Positions 21,564 to 32,305 of a stretch of 64,000 bases of DNA are shown piece by piece. Source of the DNA: Euphorbia lathyris (lineage: Eukaryota; Streptophyta; Magnoliopsida; Malpighiales; Euphorbiaceae). Below the pieces are notes generated by a model. That model saw only the letters and a program-made list of their open reading frames with translations. It was not told where the DNA came from and ran no database searches. The position numbers and the translations under genes are program-made. The stretch covers positions 57,491,001 through 57,555,000 of the forward strand of contig NC_088916.1 of NCBI RefSeq assembly GCF_963576675.1. Reading direction: 5' to 3'. Numbering within the stretch: position 1 is the stretch's first letter; every line of letters begins with the position of its first letter.

Positions 21564-23085
21564 GGAGACTCATTTATATATTTAGAGCAATTGCCCAACC
21601 TACTACATAGGGTTGCACATAACTAGCCGGAAAACTGAAGAACCGATTTCCGAAACCGAAACCGAACTGAAAAATAGGTTAACCGTAATCGGTGGAATAT
21701 TTTACGGTTTTTCATTTTAAAAACCGATGGTTAACCGAAACCGAAAAATAAACCGATTATTTATCGATACACATAAAACTAATCTAAATATATGTAGAAA
21801 TTTAATTATCAATATATAAATATATATATTTATACTGAATTTTTAAGTTAAGAATATTAAAATAACTTAAAATTTATTTGTTTTGTCGATTTTGTTAATT
21901 AAATTTGAAGTTCATAGTTTTATTTAATATTTAAATAATTATATATTTATTTTAAAGTGAATAATTATATATTTAAAGTGATATTTGCTACGGAAAGTCA
22001 CTAATGGTTAACCGATCGGAGTAATAAGCTAACCGAAATATGGCTAACCGAAATAAATCGACTGGTTAATGGTTTTTGTTAGTGGACTAGTTAACCGACC
22101 ATGTGCACCCCTACTACTACATATTTAGACTATATTATTGTGACTTTCCCAAAATATATCAGACCTTTCATCTTCCCCTTCCTATCTATGTTTCCCCTTC
22201 CCCTTCCTAACTATCTTTTCATCTTCCCCCCTTTCTTTATATTGAACTTATCGCTCTCTATTTTCTTCATCATCATGGTTGTCTCTTATTCCTCTCTTTA
22301 TCTCTTGATTCTTCATCTTCCTGTTTCTAGGCAATTAAATCATGGTTCTTCATCTTCCTGTTTCTTTTCGTCTCTTAGTTTTTTTCTTCTTGTGCGAATC
22401 GAATGCATAGTTATTCAACGTTATTCTGCCTGTTTTTCTGCGTTTATCATATAGTTATTATCGATTTCAATGGTAAAAGGCGGAAATAATGTAAGTATAT
22501 ACTATTTTTCTTTATCTTTTCTAGAAAATGGCTTCGCAAAATCAGTTTTGCGAAGTCTGTGAAAAAATAGCCTGAAAATGACGCTTTAGTTCCGCAGAAA
22601 ACGATTATGTGAAGTCTGCGAAGAGAAAATCATCATTTTTAGCATGATTTTTCTTTTCGTGGACTTCGCATAATCGTTTTCTGCGAAGCTAAAGCGTCCT
22701 TTTTTTTGTTCCATTTCTCTTTCAAGCTTGCTAACACGACTTAATTTTTGTGAAGGTGGTTGAATACAAAAGCATCAATCATAGTAGGCGGTGTGCTGGG
22801 ATATAGGGGACTTGGTGTTTTGGGTTCCATTTCTCATCCGAAAAGGACGGTTATTCCGCTGATTTTTCTTACTTTTGTAAAGTCTGGAAGCACCCTGATT
22901 TTTCTTGCTTCTAGTTCATTGTGCTTCTGGGATTTAGGGTTTGGTTTTTTATTATTGTTGCATTCTTGTTGTAAATTTTGATAATGTTATGATTTTATTG
23001 TTAGAATTATTGTTGCAATTTTGTTGTTATGATTTGAATGTTATATACCACTTTGCACATTTCGCAATTTACGAAGGTCGTGAAG
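21563..23085. mobile_element. Truncated MULE copy 2 (M2)
   Basis: It lacks about 28 bases of the left terminus (starts GGGAGACTC). On the right it is cut at GTGAAG, where unrelated sequence (CATTGATGGGTG) takes over, exactly as in copies 3 and 4. It carries the nested hAT MITE and the long hairpin. Confidence 0.8.
21608..22113. mobile_element. hAT MITE nested in MULE copy 2
   Basis: A 506-bp element with termini TAGGGTTGCACAT and GTGCACCCCTA and a perfect 8-bp duplication, CTACTACA, at 21,600-21,607 and 22,114-22,121. The shared target site with copies 1 and 3 shows one insertion that was later duplicated. Confidence 0.9.
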
Positions 23086-23471
23086 CATTGATGGGTGAAA
23101 AATACACCGTGTAGGCCGATTGCTAAGCCCTTGGAACTCAAATTGAAATTCATGGTGTGTGCATGTTCTTCGCACGCTATAATCTATTGGAGGGGGAGTT
23201 TTACTTGAAGCATTGACGAACGTAACGGTCAGAGGACTCAGGCCACACAGCGTGTCACAACACCCACAGCCGCATGAGGTGACTTAGCTAACAAGGAGAA
23301 CAAGGGGTCCAAGACTTCTAGAATTACTACTCTCTCTTATTTACTTTTTTTCCATTATATTAATTACTGTCTTGCCATTCAGACATATTAACCCTTATGC
23401 CATTTGCTCATTTCACCTCATCCTACCCCTATCCTTTCCTTGATGTTTTGTAACCCTGGTCGGGGTAATTA
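23086..23471 (+). mobile_element. LTR-like fragment D, copy 1
   Basis: A 386-bp segment also present at 33,855-34,242 and 37,391-37,778. Its end (CCATTTGCTCATTTCACC ... TTTTGTAACCCTGG) resembles the R/U5 part of a plant LTR and the text at 44,048-44,110. It contains ACCGTGTAGG, CACGGTGTGTG and CACAGCGTGTC, short palindrome-like motifs. Confidence 0.5.
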
Positions 23472-23565
23472 GGAGGCGTTTGGTTCGCGTAGGGATAGCG
23501 GAATGAAATCAAGAAATGGAACAATGAGAAATGAATGAAATGATTTTGAATTCCCTTATCTGTTG
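23472..23565. mobile_element. Truncated Harbinger-type MITE, left end only
   Basis: These are the first 94 bases of the element that is complete at 34,243-35,099 (GGAGGCGTTTGGTTCGCG, preceded by TTA). It is cut at CTGTT(T)G and joined to the 3' flank of the gene. The same joint occurs at 37,873. Confidence 0.75.
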
Positions 23566-23825
23566 CTCAATAATTTCTGATAATTATCTTTATTCAATTT
23601 AATTTCTATTGAAAAACAAAAATAAGAAACTACTAATGTTTTAGTTTTACCAATAATTAATATCCAGACCATACTGTGGAGTGATACAATGAACTCAATT
23701 CGAAAAAATACTGTAGAAAATGGAAAAACCAAGTAATTTCCATCAACATTGCCCCTCTTCTTCTGTACACATTCAATCTATTTCCATAAATCCCCAAATA
23801 GATTCATTCCAATTTCTTCCATGGA

Positions 23826-24488
23826 TCACTCTTCCTTTTCTTCCATAACAGCAAAATTCTCATCTCTCAATACCTTCTTTTTACTTGCAATGAATCTCTC
23901 AATTGTACATCTGAATTCATCGTTGTTCATATCCTCCATCGACTTTATCGCACCGGCCAAAACCAGTTCTCTTCCGTTTTCCGTCTCCGATCGCAGCAGA
24001 GTCCGTGATTTCTTCTTCACGGTTGTGTATTTCTCCGATTGTGTTATCCTCAGACGAATCTCCTCATCCTTAACAACCTTACAATTCTCTTCCTCCGGAG
24101 CTGATTGGGCATTCTCGCAAACAACAATCTGCTTATCCTCAATCTCAATTGCCGCTGCTTTTGTTTCCTTGAGGGTGGAGGTGGAGGAAAGTGAGACGTA
24201 GTGATCGTAAAGATCAGGCTGAGATGCGGCGGCGGCGTCCTTGTTTGAAAGATAGTAGATAATGAAAATAATAGCGTTGATTAGGAGAAAAACGTAGATT
24301 TTGCGGTTTAAAAGGGAGAAATAGGCGGAGGAAATTTCTTTGAGGACTGCAAAATAAGGATAGGAGCAGAGAAGAGCCAAGGCAGTGATCAGGCGGTGGG
24401 AATAGGAAATATACGTTCTGTTTCTGTTGTTGGTTGTAATGGCGTCGGCTTTCTCAGCCTTGACGGAGTCGAATTCGAAAGAAGACAT
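23826..24488 (-). CDS. DUF4408/DUF761 domain protein, copy 2
   Basis: Paralogue of copy 1: 220 codons from the preferred Met13, 232 from the first ATG at 24,524. Same order: FEFDSVKAEKADAI, two membrane helices (second IYVFLLINAIIFIIYYL), polar centre, KKKSR cluster, C-terminal DUF761 (NNDEFRCTIERFIASKKK). The frame is intact. Copy 1 has SNPDLTETKADSK near the middle. Here a block reads CKVVKDEE instead, while flanking codons are almost unchanged, as if this segment had been replaced or converted. The TATA box and start context match copy 1, but a Stowaway MITE sits about 60 bases upstream of the TATA box. Probably functional or recently so; function unknown. It could have lost expression through the MITE. 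Confidence 0.75.
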   Translation of the reverse strand: MSSFEFDSVKAEKADAITTNNRNRTYISYSHRLITALALLCSYPYFAVLKEISSAYFSLLNRKIYVFLLINAIIFIIYYLSNKDAAAASQPDLYDHYVSLSSTSTLKETKAAAIEIEDKQIVVCENAQSAPEEENCKVVKDEEIRLRITQSEKYTTVKKKSRTLLRSETENGRELVLAGAIKSMEDMNNDEFRCTIERFIASKKKVLRDENFAVMEEKEE

Positions 24489-24551
24489 TTCTGAGAATCG
24501 ATATGATGAGGAAGAAGAAGACATTGGTGCTTGTGGAGATATATTGGCGGG

Positions 24552-24559
24552 TATTTATA
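24552..24559 (-). promoter_or_regulatory. TATA box of gene copy 2
   Basis: TATAAATA on the minus strand, 35 bases upstream of the first ATG, as in copy 1. The DNA just upstream of the TATA box has lost about 17 bases relative to copy 1. Confidence 0.7.
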
Positions 24560-24620
24560 GAAGTGAAGTTGCTTTCATTATTTTATTTGTACACGGAAGT
24601 TTCCATAAATCAAAATATTA

Positions 24621-24879
24621 CTACCTCCATTTCATATTACATGTCTTTCTAGAGACTCTTTTTTGTTTCATATTACATGTCATTTTATATGATCAGTACA
24701 CGTTAAGTCATCTTTTTTTCTACTATAAAACGCGAGTTTATAAAAATTAATTAGAATAATGAACCTATTATAGAATAAATAAATAGTGGAATCAATAAAT
24801 AAGGGGCAATGTCTTTTCTCTAATATCCTTAATTTTTATACAACTCTCTAAAACGACATGTAATATGAAACGGAGGAAG
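24621..24879. mobile_element. Stowaway MITE in the promoter of gene copy 2
   Basis: A 259-bp element beginning CTACCTCCATTTCATATTAC and ending with the near complement (GAAACGGAGGAAG). It is flanked by TA on both sides, as usual for Stowaway (Tc1/mariner). The matching place upstream of copy 1 (near 18,135) is unoccupied, so it landed after the genes duplicated, or was lost there. Confidence 0.9.
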
Positions 24880-25051
24880 TATTATTTTTTCACCTGCTCA
24901 TTTAAAATTATATTTTAAGCATGGCATATAATTATTTTACAAAAATAAGTCAAATTATAATTTTCAACTAAAAATTTAATTTGATTAATTACCTTGCAAC
25001 TTAATAATTCAATTTATTTCATTTTTTTTTACAATTTCACCATTCAATATA
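24880..25051. other. AT-rich upstream region of gene copy 2
   Basis: The first bases (TTTTTTCACCTGCTCATTT) match the point at which copy 1 is joined to hAT sequence (18,160). Otherwise nothing is recognised. Confidence 0.4.
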
Positions 25052-25340
25052 CAGTAAAACCTCTGTAAATTAATACTCGATAAATTAATAAACTCTTTTA
25101 AATAATAATTTCTTCTGGTCCCGACTTGATCCAGTTCAAAAAATGATCAATTTTAATAAATTAATAAGATAATAATGTTCTGGAACAACCCTTTATAAAT
25201 ACATTATATTATTACCTCTATAAATTAATAATTTCTCAAATACATGTGCGAAATATATATAGATAGACACACTTATGATAATTTAGCAAAATACGAATCC
25301 ATAGTATTTTGTTTTTTCTTGAAATTGAAATCTAGTTGAA
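25052..25340. mobile_element. Truncated Emigrant-like MITE
   Basis: The left part of the element that is complete at 38,485-39,234. It starts CAGTAAAACCTCTGTAAATT after TA. It is joined at about 25,340 to another repeat (AGTACTATTCAATTA), so the right terminus is lost. Confidence 0.75.
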
Positions 25341-25916
25341 ATCTATAGTACTATTCAATTATATTTTATTTCCTAAATTCTAATTTTATATTTTTGTGTT
25401 TAATTGCCAAACATATTTTGTCAAAAAGAAAATCCAATTATAGTTTGACTAAAATTTCGATGAAAATTTTCAAAAATATTATATAGGACACTTAAGGATA
25501 TATAAAAAACAAAATTATCATAATAAAAAAATTAAAAATTCAATAGCAATGTGCATATAATAAATTTGGTGGCTGAATTTTAAATGAATTATAGTTAAGA
25601 GTATGGTATTATTTTTATTTTGGCTAAACTTTTAATTAGGCCCTCCCAATAATAGGATTTTAATGATTAAGTCTTTAATTATTTATTTTTTAGATTGAGC
25701 TCCTAAATTTTTACAGTTGAGTCCCTTACTGATAGTTTTATTGGCTAAGTTTTTGGTGAAAGGCTCAATTTGTATATCATGTCTGTTATTATAACCAATT
25801 TTACTAGTATTTTTTTATTATTTCTTTTTATATATTAATTTTATATATATATTAATTTAAAAGTGAAATTCTAAATTCAATTAATTTTTAAATCATATTG
25901 TTTAAAGTGAGAAACA
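25341..25916. repeat. Dispersed repeat X, copy 1
   Basis: 25,347 to about 25,780 matches 45,070-45,490 almost base for base at first (TTTGTCAAAAAGAAAATCC), then with indels. AT-rich, no frame. Its nature is unknown; it is part of the larger duplicated block. Confidence 0.6.
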
Positions 25917-26360
25917 AAAAGTCATTGAAAGACGAAGCCTCAAAAGGTTTGAAATGCTCACTAAACCTACTGGTTTAGTGTTTTGTTAACTAGTTGTTAA
26001 AGCCATCTAAAATCAATCGTTGTCGAGTCAGTTTGTGCCACCAGGATAGTCCAACCACCTTGGGGTAGTCGATTTTCTCTTCGGAGACGGCTGGTGGCCT
26101 ACTTCGAGAGACCTTTGGTTCTTAGAGTCGGGGATGTTTGCCCTTTTTTAATCGAGGCCGGCGGCCCCACTTTTTGGTGCCTCCAACATCATCCTTTGGG
26201 GCGATGGCCTCATGCCTCGGGGCCGTAGGCCATGTCCTTTGGAGCCGACAACCCCATTTTTGGGTGGAGCCGGCTACATTCCTCGGGATTGCCAACCCCG
26301 TCTTTCGAGGCTCCTTTGCCAAGACCTCATTTGAGGTTATCAATGGCAAAGAGGGATGAC
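25917..26360. repeat. Dispersed repeat Y, copy 1 (GC-rich)
   Basis: It matches 39,970-40,385. Compared with its surroundings it is GC-rich, with repeated TTGGAGCCG and CCAACCCC themes. Open frames on both strands (26,138-26,359 plus; 26,122-26,349 minus) are not matched by any family and are not kept in copy 2. It abuts the gypsy gag relic and is probably retrotransposon sequence. Confidence 0.5.
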
Positions 26361-28119
26361 ATTTTCAGTGTTCTTAACTTTGAGGCTACAGATATTGTGG
26401 ATTAGACCATTAAGGACAATATTACAATTGCTTAACTTCCCTAACCTCTCGCAAAAATATTCATGTAGATAAGCATAATAGCATGAGGCAAGAACCTTTT
26501 TTTTTATCTATGCAAGTGGACAAGTAAAAATCTAATGTTAGTTTAAAGACTTACTCATTGTCTAATGAGTTTTATTACCTAGTGTTGGTGGTTGTGTTGT
26601 TTGCTTGAGAAATCGATCAATGAGGCCCTCTTCGACCATTTTGTTCACATAATGGCTAGTTGTTTACAGTCTTTCAAACCTCGACTTTCACTTTTTTGGA
26701 ATTCATTATATGGGAATTGCTTTAGTGCCCAAAACACTTAGTTTCATAGGCTAATCAATATGATGTCGTGTTCTTTCTACCTAATACAATACCTCCTTCT
26801 CGGGGACATTTAAAGGAACAAATCAAGTGTAGGGCACTCCTTAATTCGTTTTTTATCTCCCTCAAGTCGATTGTGGTGTTTTGGAACATTTTCTAACGGT
26901 TTGTCCATGATTAGGGTTAAGGTGATGTTCATCCCACCTTAAAGTCTCGGGCTCGTTGCATTAAGTTTAGGAAGGATTAGGGCCGTTGTGTGGTGAACAT
27001 TTTAGATAAATATATTCTTCTATAGTTGGATGTCATTGCATCCACTAATACATCGAAATTGAGATGCCTAACCATAATATCTCTTCTAGAATCGTTCCAC
27101 CTAAATCTATAGTGTTTTTACTCGACCTTAGACGAGGTAGTTAAGATCTTGCATTGTTTTGTGGTATGGTATAGAGGTGATGAAATGTTGGGTAAATTCA
27201 AATGATATTTGGTTAAATCTTTGGATTTATTCGATCGGTAGTTGTTCGTACCAGTAAGTTGTTGCTTCCTTCAATGTGGTAGGAAATCATTGACACATGA
27301 CAACATCATTTGCGGTCGTGGTGTCTAGTAATTTTTGGAATTTCTTGATGTGGACGGTGGGTTCTCCTAGTCCCTTATAATCCTTTAGTGAGGGATATTT
27401 GCAGCCTCGTCGCATGGGCTTGTCGAGGATATGGGGACATAAGGGAGAAATAGTATTTTTAACCGTTGTGATTTGGACATCAATACTCGTGTCCGTCATG
27501 GAATTTTTAATGAGTTAGTTTATCTTTTTACTTATGAGGTTGAGCATATCTTCTTTGTCAAAAGAGGCTTGCATAGACATTTTGCTACACCGGCGGGTGG
27601 TCGATCATCGAGGCGTAGGTCGGGGGTTCACCTTATCTAATGACTCCTTCCAACTACTTTCTTCGAAAGGGGCCAAAGATGATCTAGACTGCTCATGCCA
27701 ATATTTTCATAGGTCTCCTTCTTGGCCTCTAGACTGTATCTTGTGATCTGAAAGCCTTGATATGCGAGGTGCATCCTTATTCGAGCAGCATTGAAGGAAA
27801 TTGCATAGGGTGTGATGTCTGGTGGAGTGTTCTACAGAATTTTCCTATGGAGAACTGCCTTTTAGGCTATTTAAAGTTATGTTTGCATACACACATCAAC
27901 GACATGCTCACCTTTCAACTCATTCATGGCCTTCTGGATTGTTTCCACACTATATATGAGCTGTTTAGTTATTCCGTTGAGAAATTGTCATCATTATGGG
28001 CCCAGGGAACCCAAACATTAATCTAAACGTAGATCTAATTTTAGTTTGATGATCCAAAGAGTCAAAGGTCGTCCATTGGCATCGACTAGGGCGATTGGGG
28101 TACCCAAAGTGTGAGTCAT
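26361..28119 (-). pseudogene. Ty3/gypsy gag relic, copy 2
   Basis: The minus strand reads gag from an ATG near 28,119. At 27,499-27,287 it holds HILDKPMRRGCKYPSLKDYK and a DDVVMC-like end (NDVVMCQ), matching the gag core. Near 26,830 is PLNVPEKEVL. Near 26,680-26,610 is a GL(K)DCKQLA stretch, the remains of the zinc-knuckle-like GHxxxDC region. The order agrees with plant gypsy gag. Stops and shifts make it dead. Confidence 0.75.
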
Positions 28120-28439
28120 GACTATTTCATTTATTCACACTCACCACACTAATTTGATATGGAAAAAAAATTGATAAGGGAATATGTTATCGTACAATGT
28201 CTCGATTTTCTGCAATTGAGATAAACAATAGGTAAGTGGAGGATAAATGACTAACACTTTCACTCTGATGTTAAAATTAGTGCTTTGAGATTTTAGCCAA
28301 AATGGTTTTAGCAGAATTAATGGGGAGAAATGTGAAGAGAAATTAATTAATATCTTAATATGTAGATGCTCTTATATTTATAGAGATTATAATCATCATT
28401 AATGAGTGACCTCATGTGTTTAGGCGGCACCGAGACGGC
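28120..28439 (-). mobile_element. Ty3/gypsy leader and LTR end upstream of gag copy 2
   Basis: On the minus strand a TATA box (CTATAAATATAAGAGC, near 28,380) is followed by the leader. There AAATTAGTGTGGTGAGTGTG stands at the place of the primer-binding site, then the gag ATG. The same layout recurs at 47,320-47,690, where the text AATTGGTGCGGTGATTGTAG is closer to the usual TGGTGCCG-type primer site. Confidence 0.55.
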
Positions 28440-29115
28440 CTATGCGGAGCCCAAACGGTTAAAAATCGCCTAGGGACCAAAAAAAAGGCTAGAGAGATTA
28501 ATCAGTGAAAATTAGGTTCAACCTGTGGATTTAATATATTCATCAGTTTTTACATTTTTACTACAGCAATACAATCTACTAATCAAAATAAAATATGTAA
28601 AAATTAATTAAAGCGTGATACATAATAAAAGGCCAAATAATTAGGAGAATGAAAGTTTTCCAAAATTTAATAATATTATATGCTGTGAGTTGCCCTTTTA
28701 CATAATTAATGTAAAAGTATAAAATATTTACAAATTCATACTACAAATAAAATATCAAAAAATTTAAATTAAAAAAATACACCAATTGAATCTTCGAGAA
28801 TCTTACATGACAAATGATTCCTTCCAGAACTTAGATTCCTTACAATTCATAAGGATCATAATCAGTAAATGACTTAACCTAAAAATCTCTATATATAAAC
28901 AAGTATAGACACAAGATACGGTATGTTAAGTACTATCTCACAACTAGTCCATACTTTTCAATCTTGTCTAAATCACAAACTGATTTCGGCACCGGAACGG
29001 GTTCACTGGACTATAGCCCCGTCTGACCTCTGTTTCGGTTTACGATTAATACAACGACGGATTGTTAAGGCGATTTGAACACGTATGTAAGATCAGACAC
29101 ACAGGTTCATCAGAC
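28440..29115 (+). mobile_element. Partial Ty3/gypsy LTR fragment
   Basis: The end (28,860-29,110) matches 56,560-56,805, the LTR of the plus-strand gypsy relic. Shared features are a TATA-like CTATATATAAAC, TAC/TATTATCTCA, and a GGCACCGG or GGTATCGA block. No gag follows. 28,500-28,860 is AT-rich and unassigned. The left flank (28,420-28,480) is a G/C-rich AGGCGG/CCTATGCGG stretch of unknown origin. Confidence 0.5.
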
Positions 29116-29265
29116 ACCAAATGATTATCAAAGTAAATAGAAAAGGAACAAAATGAAAAAATTTGAAATTTTAAAAAAATAAATAATTGGTATATTTTTG
29201 TAAATATTAATTTAATAGAGTATATTTTCCGGAAATTGCTGTTGTGAAAAGAAGAAACCCACAAG

Positions 29266-29425
29266 TGATAGCTTATATTGAAGATTTGGGCATGAAGGAT
29301 ATATATTTAAAATTGATAGAAAATAATTGAGATGATTATTGGTAGTGCATAGCATACATATAAACAAAATAAGAAAAGAGAAATAAATAGAGGTTAATAT
29401 GCAAACAAATCTCTTTATCCTTTTT
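29266..29425. repeat. Second copy of the 9.6-kb LTR-like repeat
   Basis: Nearly identical to 9,598-9,762 (shared GGCATGAAGGATATATAT and GATGATTATTGGTAGTGCAT). No primer-site part is present here. Confidence 0.7.
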
Positions 29426-29820
29426 GTGGGTTACTAAACCCATTCCCAAATTTATACTTCTGGCCCCTGGAATAGACCATACTACCCTTTGCACTAAATT
29501 TCAAAAAACTCAAAACCTCTCAAGAACCCTATACGATTTTTGCTAAAATCAAGACAAATTACTGAACCGAATCATGGATGGTGACAGAATTCGTAAAGGA
29601 AAAGATAAAATGGTAAGATTTACCGCTTTATTTCGTTGATTTGTAACTCGAATTGAATCTGTTGGTTAATTGAAAAAAATTAAGAAGAATATTTTACGAG
29701 CCTAAGTATATTTCACTTCAATGTACTTAGTAGAGTTTTCGAAAATTGAGATAGAAGAAAAGTAGAATTATAGGGTTCTGGAATATTATACATTGGTTGT
29801 GCATTTTCATTTTCTAATTA
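29426..29820. other. Unassigned segment with a short exon-like frame
   Basis: 29,574-29,613 reads ATG then DGDRIRKGKDKM and runs into a GTAAGA donor-like site, as a first exon might. A small DNA element with a captured exon is possible, but no ends were found. Confidence 0.25.
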
Positions 29821-30739
29821 TACGATTCTAGAAGTATTTTTAGAAAGTATCAATTTATATGTTCTAGCTAATGGTTCGAGACATGTGTAAAAATAGTCTT
29901 GGAAGCATATTATTCGATGAAACCACTCCGATTTGACATCTATTAATTGTAAGCTATGTAAATTGGAATGACAACCTTTTAGAATTAGTATGACTGCCTC
30001 ATCATTGATCCACGTTTTTTAGGCAGATATATTTCCATTGTTGCTCTTGATCAGGACATATTCATTGGTCCACTTGTCATACTACTTTATTTGCCTATTA
30101 TCATATATCCCCCTCTAAATTATCGAAGTTCTTTACGGATTTAGATGAGCTTTTTCTTAAGTCGTGGTTCGGGGGACCGAAGATCTATTTCTAGAGCCTT
30201 TACTTTAGTGAATCCTAAAGTTTGGGACTAACCCTCCCATCTTTGATTTGCAATGAGGAAATTCTAAGCTTGTGCCAGTAATATCCAAGACTTGGAAATG
30301 TGAAAGTTAACCTTCCCTCAAAGGAGCATTGTTCTCGTACTAGTCATGATGATCATTTGGGTGTCTTTGAATTGCATTAGGAGTGGATAATGGGGTTCTC
30401 TTTATACCCTAATGTTGTGGATATTTTTCAGGAGTTTAACATGTGCCCTACCCAAATCTCTCTCAACTCATGACTTGCATCAATATATGTGAAGATCTAT
30501 CCCTTCAATTGACCGGATCAATATTTTGATCCATCTGTCGTCATACGAAAATGGTCGAGAATGATGTCTAGTATTGGGCGTCTAGTCCTTATAAGAGACG
30601 AAACTTTTTAAGCAATAACAAATATTTCTTTAAAGGCTTCAAGCCTAGGTGGTTCAAGGTTGGGATAGATATGAACATCCCTGGATGTCTATATCCAGAG
30701 GTCTTTTTCTTTGTCACCAATTGGAATGCTAACCCTACA
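29821..30739 (-). mobile_element. Ty3/gypsy LTR (U3) and 3' internal relic
   Basis: 29,830-30,100 aligns with 16,020-16,260. On the minus strand a polypurine-like AGAGGGGGATA (about 30,110-30,120) stands next to TGATAATAGG, a plausible LTR start. The internal part to 30,739 matches 11,880-12,035 and 13,190-13,330 and has no intact frame. It stops abruptly where hAT coding sequence begins. Confidence 0.55.
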
Positions 30740-31816
30740 CTGAGTTTTATAGTAAGAATGATGCTAATGAGTTGGTGGCACAAGTGACAAAAATTATTAT
30801 TACCTTGTTGGATGAATATAAAGTGAAAAATGTAGAAGAAAATGTAAAATTTGAAGCACAAACTTCTAGATTTGATGAAGTGGATGATGAGATTGATGAT
30901 TTTTTTAAATGTTGATAAAGATAATGTGTTAACCGAGGGAGATTGTGAAAGATATGTGAATGAGTTACTGGAGAAAAATATTATTGATTTTGATCTTCTA
31001 CTATGGTGGAAGGTTAATTCTGTAAGGTACCCTGCTTTATTCAAAGTTGTAAAAGATATTATTGCAATGATCAATATTTAACTGCGGCTTCAGAATCTAT
31101 ATTCAGCACAAGCGGTAGAACTTTGGATCAATTTAGGAGTTCTTTAATTCCTGCTACAGCTGTAGTGTTGATTTGCTGTCAAGATTGGCTTCAACTCAAG
31201 CTTTCAAGTGTGAAGAAGAACATGAAGATCTCGAAGCTATCGAAGATGGTAATATTTACTTAGAAAATATTACATATTTGTTATCTTATTTGAATATTAT
31301 GAATTTGTTTAATAACATATTAACTAAATGATTGTTATTTGATTTTGTAGAAATTAGTTCATATTCTGAAGTCAGCATCTATTGTATCCATATTTCAATT
31401 GGATTGCGAGTTTTTTTAATGTAAAACAACATTTCGAGGAAGCAAGTAGTTTTAAAACTCAAGTTAACTGATTTTAGATTTTATTCTTTAACAATTCGGT
31501 TTACCAATTACTTTATTTAGGTTGAAATTAAAATTTGGTATTGTAAACACATGTTATTTATTTTGATTAAGAATTTATATATTTATCATTTTGTAAATTA
31601 TATTTTTAATTTATTTTTAGTAAAAGTATAAGTACTTATTTGACTTGTCAAATAACTCTACTGGATTGGCCCATAATCGAATCCCCGAATCTCTGAATTA
31701 GATCAGATCGAAATTTTCAATCCAATCCTGAAGATTCAATTTAGGAATTCTCAAAGTTCAATCCAATCTCTGAGATTCTTGAATCCCCGGACTGTACCGA
31801 ACTATGTCTATCCCTA
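30740..31816 (+). pseudogene. hAT transposase relic, copy 2 (longer)
   Basis: Coding remains of a hAT transposase C-terminus. Acidic linker FDEVDDEIDDFF lies near 30,870-30,905. After a frameshift, IDFDLLLWWKVNSVRYPAL leads to VKDIIAM (30,985-31,075), and after a second shift ASESIFSTSGRTLDQFR and LICCQDWLQL follow (31,090-31,200). The DxLxWWK and ASExxFS..GR motifs define the hAT dimerisation domain. An intron-like gap (GTAATATT...TTTGTAG, 31,247-31,350) comes next. The element ends CTATGTCTATCCCTA at 31,816, a hAT terminus. The N-terminal zinc finger and the first catalytic residues are missing, so it is dead. Confidence 0.82.
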
Positions 31817-32305
31817 GGTCAAGGTTCTTGTCGGGGATTAAGGTAAATGAAGAGCTAGCAGGGGCTGTGGAGTCTTTAATGTGAGCCCTATATGCTATGT
31901 AAGATCCAAACTTTCCCCACTAATTTGAAGGGAAAATTTAGGGAGGATCTCCTAAGACATGATTTGAGGTGCGAACGTCCTGCAATAAGAAAAAAATGGT
32001 CAAATGAGGGATCGAGATCCATCGATCCTACTTCGTTGCCTAAATTAGCTGAGTTTCTGAGGATGAAGGCAAGAGCAAATAGAATTCTAGGATTTTGAAT
32101 GTTATAATTTAGTTACACATCTATTTTTTCTATTTATGAAATTGTAGGTGCATTTCAAGAAAATATTAATTTATGTGCTTTAACTGACGTTCTGCGACAT
32201 GTGTATAGATAATATTGGAAGCATATCCTCTTATGGGACTGCTCCAATTTGATATGTACTAATTATAAGTTGTGTTATCAAAATGACTAATTTTGATAAT
32301 TAGCG
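31817..32305 (-). mobile_element. Ty3/gypsy leader/LTR relic, copy 3
   Basis: Nearly identical to 18,948-19,437, ending with TAATTAGCG at 32,297-32,305, the left target duplication of MULE copy 3. The open frame at 31,892-32,098 is not a known protein. Confidence 0.65.

Noticed and set aside
26122..26359. Overlapping GC-rich frames on both strands in repeat Y.
   Set aside because: They arise from repeated GC-rich text; the frames are not kept in the second copy at 39,970-40,385.
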